Of a DNA stretch of 64,000 nt, positions 8,559 through 15,855 are shown in pieces. The stretch lies in the NCBI GenBank assembly GCA_965279405.1, contig OZ257157.1, positions 2,480,001-2,544,000 of the forward strand. The letters run 5' to 3'. Origin of the DNA: CBDDIP01 sp965279405 (lineage in GTDB: Bacteria > Actinomycetota > Acidimicrobiia > Acidimicrobiales > Ilumatobacteraceae). The translations under genes and the position numbers were made by a program. The stretch's first letter is position 1. Each line of letters opens with the position of its first letter. The notes below the pieces were generated by a model. The model was not told where the DNA came from. It ran no database searches and saw nothing but the letters and a program-made list of their open reading frames with translations.

Positions 8559-10124
8559 GTGGCAACGACCTATCTGACCCCCGGTGTGTACGTGGAGGAG
8601 GTCGCTTCCAGTTCCGCGACCCTGACGGCGGGAGCGACTGCGGTCGCCGCGTTCGTCGGCTTCACGGCCAAGGCACCGACCGACGACCCGACCGACCCGG
8701 ATGGCGTGAAGCCCCGGCTGGTCACCAACTGGACGCAGTTCGAGACCCTCTACGGCGGCTTCGTGCCGGGGGCCATGCTGCCCCACTCGGTCTACGGCTA
8801 CTTCAACAACGGCGGCAGCCTCGCCTACATCGTGCGCATCCCGAACACGATCCCCTCGGATCAGTCCGGCACGCTCGCGCTGCCCTCGGCCGATCGCACT
8901 GCCGGTCCGGCGGTCGAGTTCACGACGATCGAGCCGAACGCTCGCATCGCCCTGAACGTCGCCCCCGAAGCCGGTGACGACGACGGCCCGCAGACGTTCC
9001 GCCTCGACGTGGTCGAAGACGGCAAGGTCGCAGAGACGTTCGAGGGTCTGACCCTCGGCGGCGGCAAGAACGCGATCGACACGGTGGTCAACGCCAAGAG
9101 CACCCGCGTCAAGGTGGCCACCAAGATCGACGTCGACGCGCTGGCGGCCGAGTTCGCCACGCTGCAGGCCGGCAGCTACTCGATCGAGCCCGCCCCGGCG
9201 GCTCGCGTGTCGGTGGCCGGCAAGACGTTCACCGGCAGCGAGAGCGCTCGCACCGGCATCAACGGCCTCGTCATCGCCGATGACGTGACGATGGTGATGG
9301 TCCCCGACCTGATCACCGCCGCCACCAAGGACGACGGCTCCGTCGACCTCGGCATGTGGAAGTCGGTGCAGCTCGCACTGATCAACCACTGCGAGGGCCA
9401 GGCGAACCGCATGGCCATCCTCGATGCGCCTCCCGGGATGAACCCGCAGCAGATCAAGGAGTGGCGCAGCGACGTCGCCATGTACGACTCGGCGTACGCC
9501 GCGCTGTACTACCCGTGGCTGAAGGTCACCAACCCGGCCGCCACCAACGGCGACACCGAGATGCTCGTGCCGCCGTCCGGTCACCTGGCCGGCCTGTGGG
9601 CCCGCAACGACAACGAGCGTGGCGTGTGGAAGGCCCCGGCCAACGAGGTCGTGCGCGGTGCGCTCGACGTCGAGACCAACATCACCAAGGCCGAGCAGGG
9701 TCTGCTCAACCCGATCGGGATCAACTGCATCCGCCCGTTCGGCACCCGCGGCATCCGCGTGTGGGGCGCCCGCACGCTCTCGTCGAACACCGACTGGACG
9801 TACATCAACGTGCGTCGCCTGTTCAACATGATCGAGACCTCGATCATGAACGGCACGCAGTACGCCGTCTTCGAGCCCAACGACCAGAAGCTCTGGGAGG
9901 GTCTGAAGCGCACCGTCGGCGGGTTCCTCCGTGGCCTCTGGCGCGACGGCGCCCTCTTCGGCGCCACCGCCGAGCAGGCCTTCTACGTGAAGTGCGACAG
10001 CGAGACCAACCCGCCCGAGTCGATCGACCAGGGCAAGGTCGTGGTCGAGGTCGGCATCGCACCGGTGAAGCCGGCCGAGTTCGTCGTCTTCCGCGTCGCG
10101 CAGATCAAGGAGACCTCGGCCTGA
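8559..10124 (+). CDS. Contractile tail sheath protein (phage sheath family)
   Basis: The 521-residue protein has the classic sheath start YLTPGVYVEEV. Its conserved C-terminal domain contains the RTLSS, TDWTYINVRRLFNMIETSI and GLWRDGALFGATAEQAFYVKCD regions, and ends in a hydrophobic strand (VEVGIAPVKPAEFVVFRVAQ) that staples neighbouring subunits. It forms the contracting outer cylinder of the injection particle. An in-frame TTG lies one codon upstream at 8556, but AAGGGAG at 8546-8552 is better spaced from this GTG. It is the only sheath gene here, whereas Afp/PVC systems carry three; single-sheath organisation is seen in other eCIS lineages. It leads an almost gapless plus-strand operon ending at 21211. 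Confidence 0.97.
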   Translation: MATTYLTPGVYVEEVASSSATLTAGATAVAAFVGFTAKAPTDDPTDPDGVKPRLVTNWTQFETLYGGFVPGAMLPHSVYGYFNNGGSLAYIVRIPNTIPSDQSGTLALPSADRTAGPAVEFTTIEPNARIALNVAPEAGDDDGPQTFRLDVVEDGKVAETFEGLTLGGGKNAIDTVVNAKSTRVKVATKIDVDALAAEFATLQAGSYSIEPAPAARVSVAGKTFTGSESARTGINGLVIADDVTMVMVPDLITAATKDDGSVDLGMWKSVQLALINHCEGQANRMAILDAPPGMNPQQIKEWRSDVAMYDSAYAALYYPWLKVTNPAATNGDTEMLVPPSGHLAGLWARNDNERGVWKAPANEVVRGALDVETNITKAEQGLLNPIGINCIRPFGTRGIRVWGARTLSSNTDWTYINVRRLFNMIETSIMNGTQYAVFEPNDQKLWEGLKRTVGGFLRGLWRDGALFGATAEQAFYVKCDSETNPPESIDQGKVVVEVGIAPVKPAEFVVFRVAQIKETSA

Positions 10125-10153
10125 GGCCGGGGTCTCGCAGAAGGGACTGACAC

Positions 10154-10612
10154 ATGCCCATCACAGCAGCAGGGTTGCTCGAGGACCAGGAGTACCTCGG
10201 GTCGTGGTTCACCGTCGAGCTCGGCAACGGGATCACCGGCAACTTCAGTGACGTGGGTGGCCTGGCCATCGACGTCGCGGTCGTCGAGAAGACGGACACC
10301 AACATGAAGGGTGACACGATGACGCGCAAGCGTCCCGGCACCGTCAGCTACGGCGAGCTCTCGCTGAAGCGCACCCTCACGCCCGACAAGGGCTTCTGGA
10401 ACTGGATGAAGCAGATCCGCGACGGCGACGCCAAGTTCCGCACCGACGGCGCGGTCGTGCTGCACGACATCGCCGGCAAGGAGATCGGTCGCTGGACGTT
10501 CACCAACGCGTGGCCGTCCAAGTGGTCGGCCAGTGACCTCGACGTCGGCAGCGACGACCTCGTGCAAGAAGAGGTCACGTTGCAGATCGAACACCTCAAG
10601 CGGGACAAGTAG
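10154..10612 (+). CDS. Inner tube protein, copy 1 (gp19-like)
   Basis: The 152-residue phage tail-tube family protein opens with a short leader, then the SWFTVELGNGITGNFSDVGGL strand pair, RKRPGTVSYGELSLKRTLT and a C-terminal NAWPSKWSASDLDVGSDDLV followed by EEVTLQIEHL. It stacks as hexameric rings inside the sheath to form the inner needle. AGAAGGGACTGACAC precedes the ATG. Tube-protein neighbours follow at 10622 and 11716, so the system has three non-identical tube-fold proteins. By position next to the sheath, this copy is most like the main tube Afp1/Pvc1. Confidence 0.93.
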   Translation: MPITAAGLLEDQEYLGSWFTVELGNGITGNFSDVGGLAIDVAVVEKTDTNMKGDTMTRKRPGTVSYGELSLKRTLTPDKGFWNWMKQIRDGDAKFRTDGAVVLHDIAGKEIGRWTFTNAWPSKWSASDLDVGSDDLVQEEVTLQIEHLKRDK

Positions 10613-10621
10613 GAGACGACC

Positions 10622-11068
10622 ATGGCACGCCAACACGACGACGACTTCCAGGGCTCGTACTTCTCGCTCGAGATCGACGGGGTCAAGCTCGCCTACTTCA
10701 CTGCTTGCAGCGGGATCAGCATCGAGTTCGAGCCGGTCAAGTTCAAGCAGATCGGCAAGGAGGGCACCATGGCGGTGGAGACCAAGCGTCCCGGCCGCCC
10801 GAAGTACGCGGAGATCACGCTGAAGCGTGGCTTCACCGCCGACAAGGCGCTCTACGAGTGGTTCGACAAGGTGGTCGCCTCCAAGGAGGACACGCCGTAC
10901 AAGACCGGCTCGATCGTCATCTACAGCCGCACCCAGAAGCCGGTTGCTCGCTACAACCTGCAGGAGTGCTGGCCGTCGAAGCTGTCCGTCAGCGACCTCA
11001 GCGCGGGCAGCGACGAGGTCATGGTCGAAGAGCTCACCATCCAACACGAAGCTCTCGACTGGGCGTGA
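10622..11068 (+). CDS. Inner tube protein, copy 2 (gp19-like)
   Basis: The 148-residue paralogue of the preceding gene shares the sequence plan F-LEIDG---Y, KRPGRPKYAEITLKRG, ADKALYEWFDKV, ECWPSKLSVSDLSAGSDEVM and EELTIQHE. It starts nine bases after the first tube gene, with GTAGGAGACGACC as ribosome-binding region. It is diverged enough that it is not a recent duplication; it may form a second tube ring type or the transition to the baseplate. Which of the two copies builds the bulk of the tube cannot be told from sequence. Confidence 0.92.
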   Translation: MARQHDDDFQGSYFSLEIDGVKLAYFTACSGISIEFEPVKFKQIGKEGTMAVETKRPGRPKYAEITLKRGFTADKALYEWFDKVVASKEDTPYKTGSIVIYSRTQKPVARYNLQECWPSKLSVSDLSAGSDEVMVEELTIQHEALDWA

Positions 11069-11074
11069 TGACGA

Positions 11075-11545
11075 GTGGGCCTGCAGACCGAGTTCGACTT
11101 CACCTTGCCGAAGGGCTACATCGACCGTGACGGTGTTCTGCACCGTCACGGGACGATGCGCCTGGCAACGGCGCGCGACGAGATCGAACCGCTGCGCGAC
11201 CCTCGCGTCACCAGCGCCGACGACCCGTTCCTGACGATCCTCGTGATCGCCAGGGTGGTCACCGAGCTGGGCACCGCACCGGAGGTGACGGCCGACGTGG
11301 TCGAGGGGCTCTTCGCCGCCGACCTCGCCTTCCTGCAGGACCTCTACGGGATCATCAACTTCGGCAACCCGGCCGACGTCGCCGAGCTCCAGGCAGCGGT
11401 GCTGCCGGACGAGCCCGTCGTCGTCGCTCCTGCGCCGGTGCTCACCGAGCACGACGATGATCCGGATCCGCATCGCGACCTCGTCGACGCTGGACCGCGA
11501 CGGCGGGGCCGCATCGAGGAGGTCGGCTCCCGCACGGGTTCGTGA
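11075..11545 (+). CDS. Tail assembly chaperone-like eCIS protein
   Basis: The 156 residues contain FTLPKGYIDRDGVLHRHGTM at the N-terminus, LATARDEIEPLRDPRV, then a helical block DPFLTILVIARVVTELG and VVEGLFAADLAFLQDLYGIIN. This pattern resembles small phage tail assembly proteins (gp41/E-like chaperones) that follow tube genes in phages and actinobacterial contractile-injection clusters. The last 40 residues are acidic/basic low complexity. The start is GTG, six bases after the previous stop. Its likely role is transient binding of tube or baseplate subunits during assembly, inferred from family and position. Confidence 0.6.
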   Translation: MGLQTEFDFTLPKGYIDRDGVLHRHGTMRLATARDEIEPLRDPRVTSADDPFLTILVIARVVTELGTAPEVTADVVEGLFAADLAFLQDLYGIINFGNPADVAELQAAVLPDEPVVVAPAPVLTEHDDDPDPHRDLVDAGPRRRGRIEEVGSRTGS

Positions 11546-11552
11546 GGGAGCG

Positions 11553-11741
11553 ATGAAGCTCTACCCGACCGATGCGCTGTGGGACGAGGTGGTCTACCTC
11601 GCCTACCACCTGCACTGGCGGCTCGATGACCTGCTCGACCTCGAGCACGCCGACCGAGCGCGCCTCGTGCAGGGCGTGGCATCACTGAACGATCGAGCGT
11701 GGGAGGCGCTGCGCCGTGGCGACCAACGACAGCTTCGATGA
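11553..11741 (+). CDS. Small conserved eCIS protein (62 aa, DUF6760-like)
   Basis: A 62-residue protein with MKLYPTDALWDEVVYLAYHL at the start and a following LDLEHADRARLVQGVASLN. A GAGGGAG site lies three bases before the ATG. The pattern of a tyrosine/histidine-rich helix followed by EHADRARLV is typical of very short proteins that sit between the chaperone and tube genes in eCIS and phage-tail clusters; I recall this family as DUF6760 but cannot verify it. It overlaps the next tube gene by 26 bases, implying coupled translation. A longer frame extends upstream to at least 11457, but the ribosome-binding site supports this start. Confidence 0.6.
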   Translation: MKLYPTDALWDEVVYLAYHLHWRLDDLLDLEHADRARLVQGVASLNDRAWEALRRGDQRQLR

Positions 11742-12183
11742 TCAGCGCATCACCACGGCGACCTTCCTCGTGGAGGTCGACGGGGTGGAGATCGGTCGCT
11801 TCATGGAGGTGACCGGCCTCGAGGTGGACGTGCAGGTCGAGGAGATCACCGAGGGCGGCGAGAACAGCTACTCGCACAAGCTGCCCGGGCGGATGTCCTG
11901 GCCCAACCTCGTGCTCAAGCGCGGCGTGACGCAGAACGACTCGTTGCTCACCTGGCTGAACAAGTCGTCGGGCGAGCAGTTCGCCGCGCAGGGCAACAAG
12001 CTGACGCGCAGCACGGCGGCGATCACGCTCGTCGGGCCGAGCGGCAAGCGCCTGCGCTCGTGGGACTTCGACGGCGCGTTCCCCGTGAAGTGGCGCGGCC
12101 CGAACTTCGCCGCGGCCAACGACGACATGGCGGTCGAAGAGCTGGAGATCGCCCACCACGGCTTCCGGGCTCGCGATGTCTGA
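11716..12183 (+). CDS. Inner tube protein, copy 3 (baseplate-proximal, Afp5-like)
   Basis: The 155-residue gp19-fold protein contains FLVEVDGVEIGRFMEVTGLE, QVEEITEGGENSYSHKLPGR, LVLKRGVTQNDSLLTWLNKS and FPVKWRGPNFAAANDDMAVE then ELEIAHHG. The ENSYSHKLPGR variant and its position before the LysM and VgrG genes resemble the initiator tube protein Afp5/Pvc5 that joins tube and spike. The start is GTG inside the previous gene; the ATG of the next gene overlaps its last codons. It is probably the adapter ring on the VgrG trimer rather than the bulk tube. Confidence 0.88.
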   Translation: MATNDSFDDQRITTATFLVEVDGVEIGRFMEVTGLEVDVQVEEITEGGENSYSHKLPGRMSWPNLVLKRGVTQNDSLLTWLNKSSGEQFAAQGNKLTRSTAAITLVGPSGKRLRSWDFDGAFPVKWRGPNFAAANDDMAVEELEIAHHGFRARDV

Positions 12184-15181
12184 CGTCGACGTGTCCGAGT
12201 CCCCGGCGTCCGCGTTCGGCCGCGGGCTGGCCGAGCGGCACCGTCCTGGCTCGCGCCTCGCGGCCGGGATCGTTCGGCGTTCGCGTCCTGGCGATCTGGC
12301 GTTGGGAGTCGGCCGCTTCGGGACGCGGCTGGGCCTGTCGCAGACGTCGCGCTGGGCGCTCGAGGGGCGCGCTGCCGGCGGTCGCAACGTCCGCCCGCCG
12401 ATCGACTACTGGCCGTGGGCCGATCAGGCCGACGCCGATCCGGCACGTGTGCAGCGGGCGACGGCGTCGACGTCGCACGTGCCCGCGCAACCGGCTGCGG
12501 CGCGCATCGAGTCCAGCGGCGACTCCAAGGTCGACCGTCTGCGCCAGCTCCTCGCCGGCCCGCCCGTCGAGTCAGCAGCTGCGGTGAGTGCAGCTGCAAC
12601 GGGAGCTGCCGACGCGCCGGTGCAGCGCTCGTTCGTGTCGCCGTCGGCTTCCGGATCCAGCGATCGCTGGGACGGTCCCGCGCCGCGGATCCATCGCGGG
12701 CTGCCACGCACGCTCGCCCGTCGAGGTTCGTCATCGCTCGGCTCGATCGAACACGACGCTGCCGCAGTCGGCATGCCCGGCACCGTCGTTCGTCGTGCCC
12801 AGCCGGAGACGATCGATCCGTCCCGCCTGCCGCCGCGAGACGCGGTCCAGCGAGCTCCGCGCGGACGTGACGCGTCGGCGTCATCGTCGGCGCGTGCCCG
12901 ACCAGGCGGCGCCACCCCGTCATCTGCGTCTGCGTCTGCGGGCACGCCATCGACGTCGTCGGCGTCCTCGACCCGGCGCGCTGCCGATCGGGATGGAGCA
13001 CCAGGACCAGCGTCTCCACCGTTGCGCGTCTCCGATGCCCCCGTTGCCGACCTCGTCGCCCGACGCACGGCCGCCGTCGTCGGATCCGACCTCCCTCGCC
13101 CCGCGGCAGCGGGCGAGCGCCCCGAGCTCTGGGCGCCGGCGCGGACACCCGAGCCCAGCTCACCGAGCACCGATGGCACCCAGACCTCGCCACGCGGCCA
13201 GACCGCGCCCGCGTCGTCCCCCGAACCGGTCGTCCGCCGCGCACCCGCCGCCCAACCCGCTCATCCCGCAGCGTTTGATCCCGAACCCACCGCCACGGTG
13301 GCTCAGCGACCAAACGCACCGAAGCCGCCCGCACCGCCCGCAGCGTTTAATCCCGGATCCACCGCCACGGTGCCCCAGCGACCAAACGCTCGTACCGGCG
13401 ACCGCGCCGACTCATCGCACACGGAACCCGCCGGCGCCCCGCCCGCGCGGTCTGCGTTTGAACCAGAACCCACCGCCAGGGTGGATCAGCGATCAAACGC
13501 TCCGACGTTGCCGGCAGGCGAGCGCGTCGTGCGTCGTCGGCGAACCGCGGCGCCGGCGGTTCCGAGCGGCCCGGCGTGGCGCAGCGCCCCGCGGCCCGCA
13601 CGTTCGATGTCGGCCGTCCTGCCGACGATGATCGACACGGGCGCGCCGACGTCATCTCAGGCACTGCCCGCACCCGGCGCATCGCTCGGACCGGATGCAT
13701 CGCTGTCAGCCGACGTCTCGTCGAGGAGGGTTCGCCCGCTGGCGCTGGTGGTCAACGAGTCGCCGGGCGCGGCGGTCGAGACCGACGCGGACACCGAGCG
13801 CGCGCCAGACCGGACATCGCCGTCGCCTTCGCCGTCGACGTCGTCGACGTCCCCGACGGCACCTGCCTCGACCGATCCGGTCGTTCAGCGCGCCACCCGC
13901 CGTCACGCCGACGACGGTCCGACTTCTGCTCCGACCGCCACCATCGCCGAGCGGTCGACGTCGATCGTGGCGGCGCCCAGCAACCACGTCGACCGTTCGC
14001 AGCCGCAGCCGCAGCCGCAGCCGGGCACCTCGACGCTCGCGGTGCGACCGACGTTGTCGCCGGCCGACTCCTCGAACGACGGCGCCGCGTCATCGGCTTC
14101 GGCTTCGGCACCGGACGTGCTGCGCCGGACGACGGAGCCGGACGCGATCGCTCGCCGGTTCGCCGAGCACGTCGACGCATCACCGTCGCCGATGGCACGC
14201 ACGCTGGCGCCGCGTTGGCAGCCACTCGCTCGGGCGATCGTCGGCGATCGGGTCGTGTCCGTGCGCACCGACGCCGTCGCTCGCCGGGCGCTGGCCGATG
14301 CGGGCAAGATCGCCGCGACCGCCGGCAACGTCATCCACCTCCAACGGGAGCCGAGCTCTGCAGCCGACGCCGCGGTGCTGGCCCACGAGCTGACCCACGT
14401 CGCTCATCCTTCGCCGGCGGTCCGCTTCTTCGACGACCACCGTCCGAGTGCAGAGGAGCGGCGAGCCGAGCAGGTCGCCGAGATGATCCGCCGCAGCCCG
14501 GTGCTGCCGCACCCCGGCGGCGGTCAACCGGCCGCAGCGTCGATGGCGACGGCCGCGCCGCCGGCGATGGCGCACTCGATGCTCCGACACGCTCACGATG
14601 ACGGCGAAGCGGCTTCGGGTACGTCGAGCACCACGCTGCGACGGACGCCGTCCGGTCGCGGAACGAGCAACACCTCGTCATCGCCCCGCCAGTTCGGCGC
14701 CGGTGACACGATCTCCGCCGCAGCCCTCGCGGCGCGATACGACAGCGGAACCGACGCATCGCCGACGACGAGCGTGCGCGACGAAGCGGTGGTTCGCCGC
14801 CGCATCGCAGCATCCGCACACCGAACCGACCATGCCGCGAAGGTGGCGGCGACGACGGCCTCGCGATCGACGACTCGAGCGGGCATCGGGACGCACGGCG
14901 CGTCGAGCGACCAGGCCACCGTGCGCCGTCTCATCGGCGGGCACCGCATTGCAGCCGTCTCCAAGCCCGTGGTGGACGACGTCAGCCCGAGCCTCCCCGG
15001 TTCGCCGAACACGTCGTCGGCGCAGTCGCCCGACGTCGGTGAGGAGCAGTGGGAGATGTTGCGTCGAACCGTCGACAGCAGCGGCGTCACCGACCTGTTG
15101 GAGTGGATCGTCGATCGCATCGAAGAGCGCATCGGCGACGACCTGGCTCGCCGCGGCGGCCGACACCGAGGAGCGTTCTGA
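12176..15181 (+). CDS. Large eCIS core protein with degenerate DUF4157 (HELTH) domain
   Basis: This 1001-residue protein is embedded in the structural operon. Residues 1-60 are basic and helical. About 90-650 are low-complexity, rich in Ala, Pro, Ser and Thr. About 670-745 resemble a weakened eCIS-core (DUF4157) domain ending in AHELTHV, with the metalloprotease-like HELTH at 737-741. A C-terminal amphipathic helix (about 957-990) closes it. Two features repeat: a 16-residue AF-P---TA-V-QR-NA motif at 366, 390 and 427, and at least 13 short V-Q-R or V-R-R motifs along the chain. DUF4157 proteins are often payloads, but an in-operon position between tube and LysM genes also suits a scaffold, lumen or length-determining role. 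Function is unproven. Confidence 0.75.
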   Translation: MSDVDVSESPASAFGRGLAERHRPGSRLAAGIVRRSRPGDLALGVGRFGTRLGLSQTSRWALEGRAAGGRNVRPPIDYWPWADQADADPARVQRATASTSHVPAQPAAARIESSGDSKVDRLRQLLAGPPVESAAAVSAAATGAADAPVQRSFVSPSASGSSDRWDGPAPRIHRGLPRTLARRGSSSLGSIEHDAAAVGMPGTVVRRAQPETIDPSRLPPRDAVQRAPRGRDASASSSARARPGGATPSSASASAGTPSTSSASSTRRAADRDGAPGPASPPLRVSDAPVADLVARRTAAVVGSDLPRPAAAGERPELWAPARTPEPSSPSTDGTQTSPRGQTAPASSPEPVVRRAPAAQPAHPAAFDPEPTATVAQRPNAPKPPAPPAAFNPGSTATVPQRPNARTGDRADSSHTEPAGAPPARSAFEPEPTARVDQRSNAPTLPAGERVVRRRRTAAPAVPSGPAWRSAPRPARSMSAVLPTMIDTGAPTSSQALPAPGASLGPDASLSADVSSRRVRPLALVVNESPGAAVETDADTERAPDRTSPSPSPSTSSTSPTAPASTDPVVQRATRRHADDGPTSAPTATIAERSTSIVAAPSNHVDRSQPQPQPQPGTSTLAVRPTLSPADSSNDGAASSASASAPDVLRRTTEPDAIARRFAEHVDASPSPMARTLAPRWQPLARAIVGDRVVSVRTDAVARRALADAGKIAATAGNVIHLQREPSSAADAAVLAHELTHVAHPSPAVRFFDDHRPSAEERRAEQVAEMIRRSPVLPHPGGGQPAAASMATAAPPAMAHSMLRHAHDDGEAASGTSSTTLRRTPSGRGTSNTSSSPRQFGAGDTISAAALAARYDSGTDASPTTSVRDEAVVRRRIAASAHRTDHAAKVAATTASRSTTRAGIGTHGASSDQATVRRLIGGHRIAAVSKPVVDDVSPSLPGSPNTSSAQSPDVGEEQWEMLRRTVDSSGVTDLLEWIVDRIEERIGDDLARRGGRHRGAF

Positions 15182-15855
15182 TGGCCAGTCCCGTGCAGCT
15201 GCAGAAGGCGTTCTTGAAGACGGAGAAGAACGAGACCATCGAGTGCATGTTCAACCCGTCGAAGTTCACGTTCGCGATGGCCAACCGCTGGGAGTCGAAC
15301 CGCGTCCCCGGCAAGGCTGCGCCGACGTTGCGCTTCGCCGGCGGTGACAGCGGCACGTTCTCGCTGAGCCTCGTGTTCGACACGACGAGCGTCGGCAGCA
15401 CCGTCACCGCCTACACGAACAAGCTGCTGAAGCTGATGGAGGTGGACACCTCGCTGCCGAGCTACGACGCGCAGCGCAACAGCGGCCGCCCGCCGTGGGT
15501 GTCGTTCCACTGGGGCACGAACATCCACACGTTCAAGGCGATCATCTCCAACCTCGAGGTCAACTTCACCTACTTCTCCAACGAGGGCCTGCCGTTGCGC
15601 GCCAACGTCGAGATGTCGCTGGAGCAGTACGAACCCGATGCCAACTGGGTGCGCCAGAACCCGACGTCGGGCACGCCGCTGCCGGCGCGCAGCCACCAGG
15701 TGGGCCCGGGCGAGACGCTCGATCGGATCGCGGCGCGCTACTACGGCGACTCGACGAAGTGGCGAGCGATCGCCAACGCCAACGGCATCGCCGATCCGCT
15801 GGCCATCGCCGCCGGCACCGTGCTCGCCATCCCCGATCGTTCGGAGGCGCGATGA
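15181..15855 (+). CDS. LysM-containing baseplate protein (Afp7/Pvc7-like)
   Basis: The 224-residue protein overlaps the preceding stop (TGATG). The N-terminal domain has CMFNPSKFTFAMANRWESN, the family signature of the eCIS/phage protein that precedes VgrG, then SGTFSLSLVFDTT and the GRPPWVSFHWG strand. Residues about 173-218 form a LysM domain (SHQVGPGETLDRIAARYYGD, then WRAIANANGI and TVLAIP). In homologous particles it clamps the tube adapter to the spike hub. The LysM domain could also touch peptidoglycan, which would be relevant if particles act at the producer's own wall. The next gene starts within its stop codon. Confidence 0.9.
   Translation: MASPVQLQKAFLKTEKNETIECMFNPSKFTFAMANRWESNRVPGKAAPTLRFAGGDSGTFSLSLVFDTTSVGSTVTAYTNKLLKLMEVDTSLPSYDAQRNSGRPPWVSFHWGTNIHTFKAIISNLEVNFTYFSNEGLPLRANVEMSLEQYEPDANWVRQNPTSGTPLPARSHQVGPGETLDRIAARYYGDSTKWRAIANANGIADPLAIAAGTVLAIPDRSEAR

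Noticed and set aside
11457..11741. Programmed frameshift fusing the chaperone-like gene to the 62-residue protein
   Set aside because: The second frame is open across the overlap, but it would need a +1 shift, no slippery sequence is evident, and the small gene has its own GAGGGAG site.
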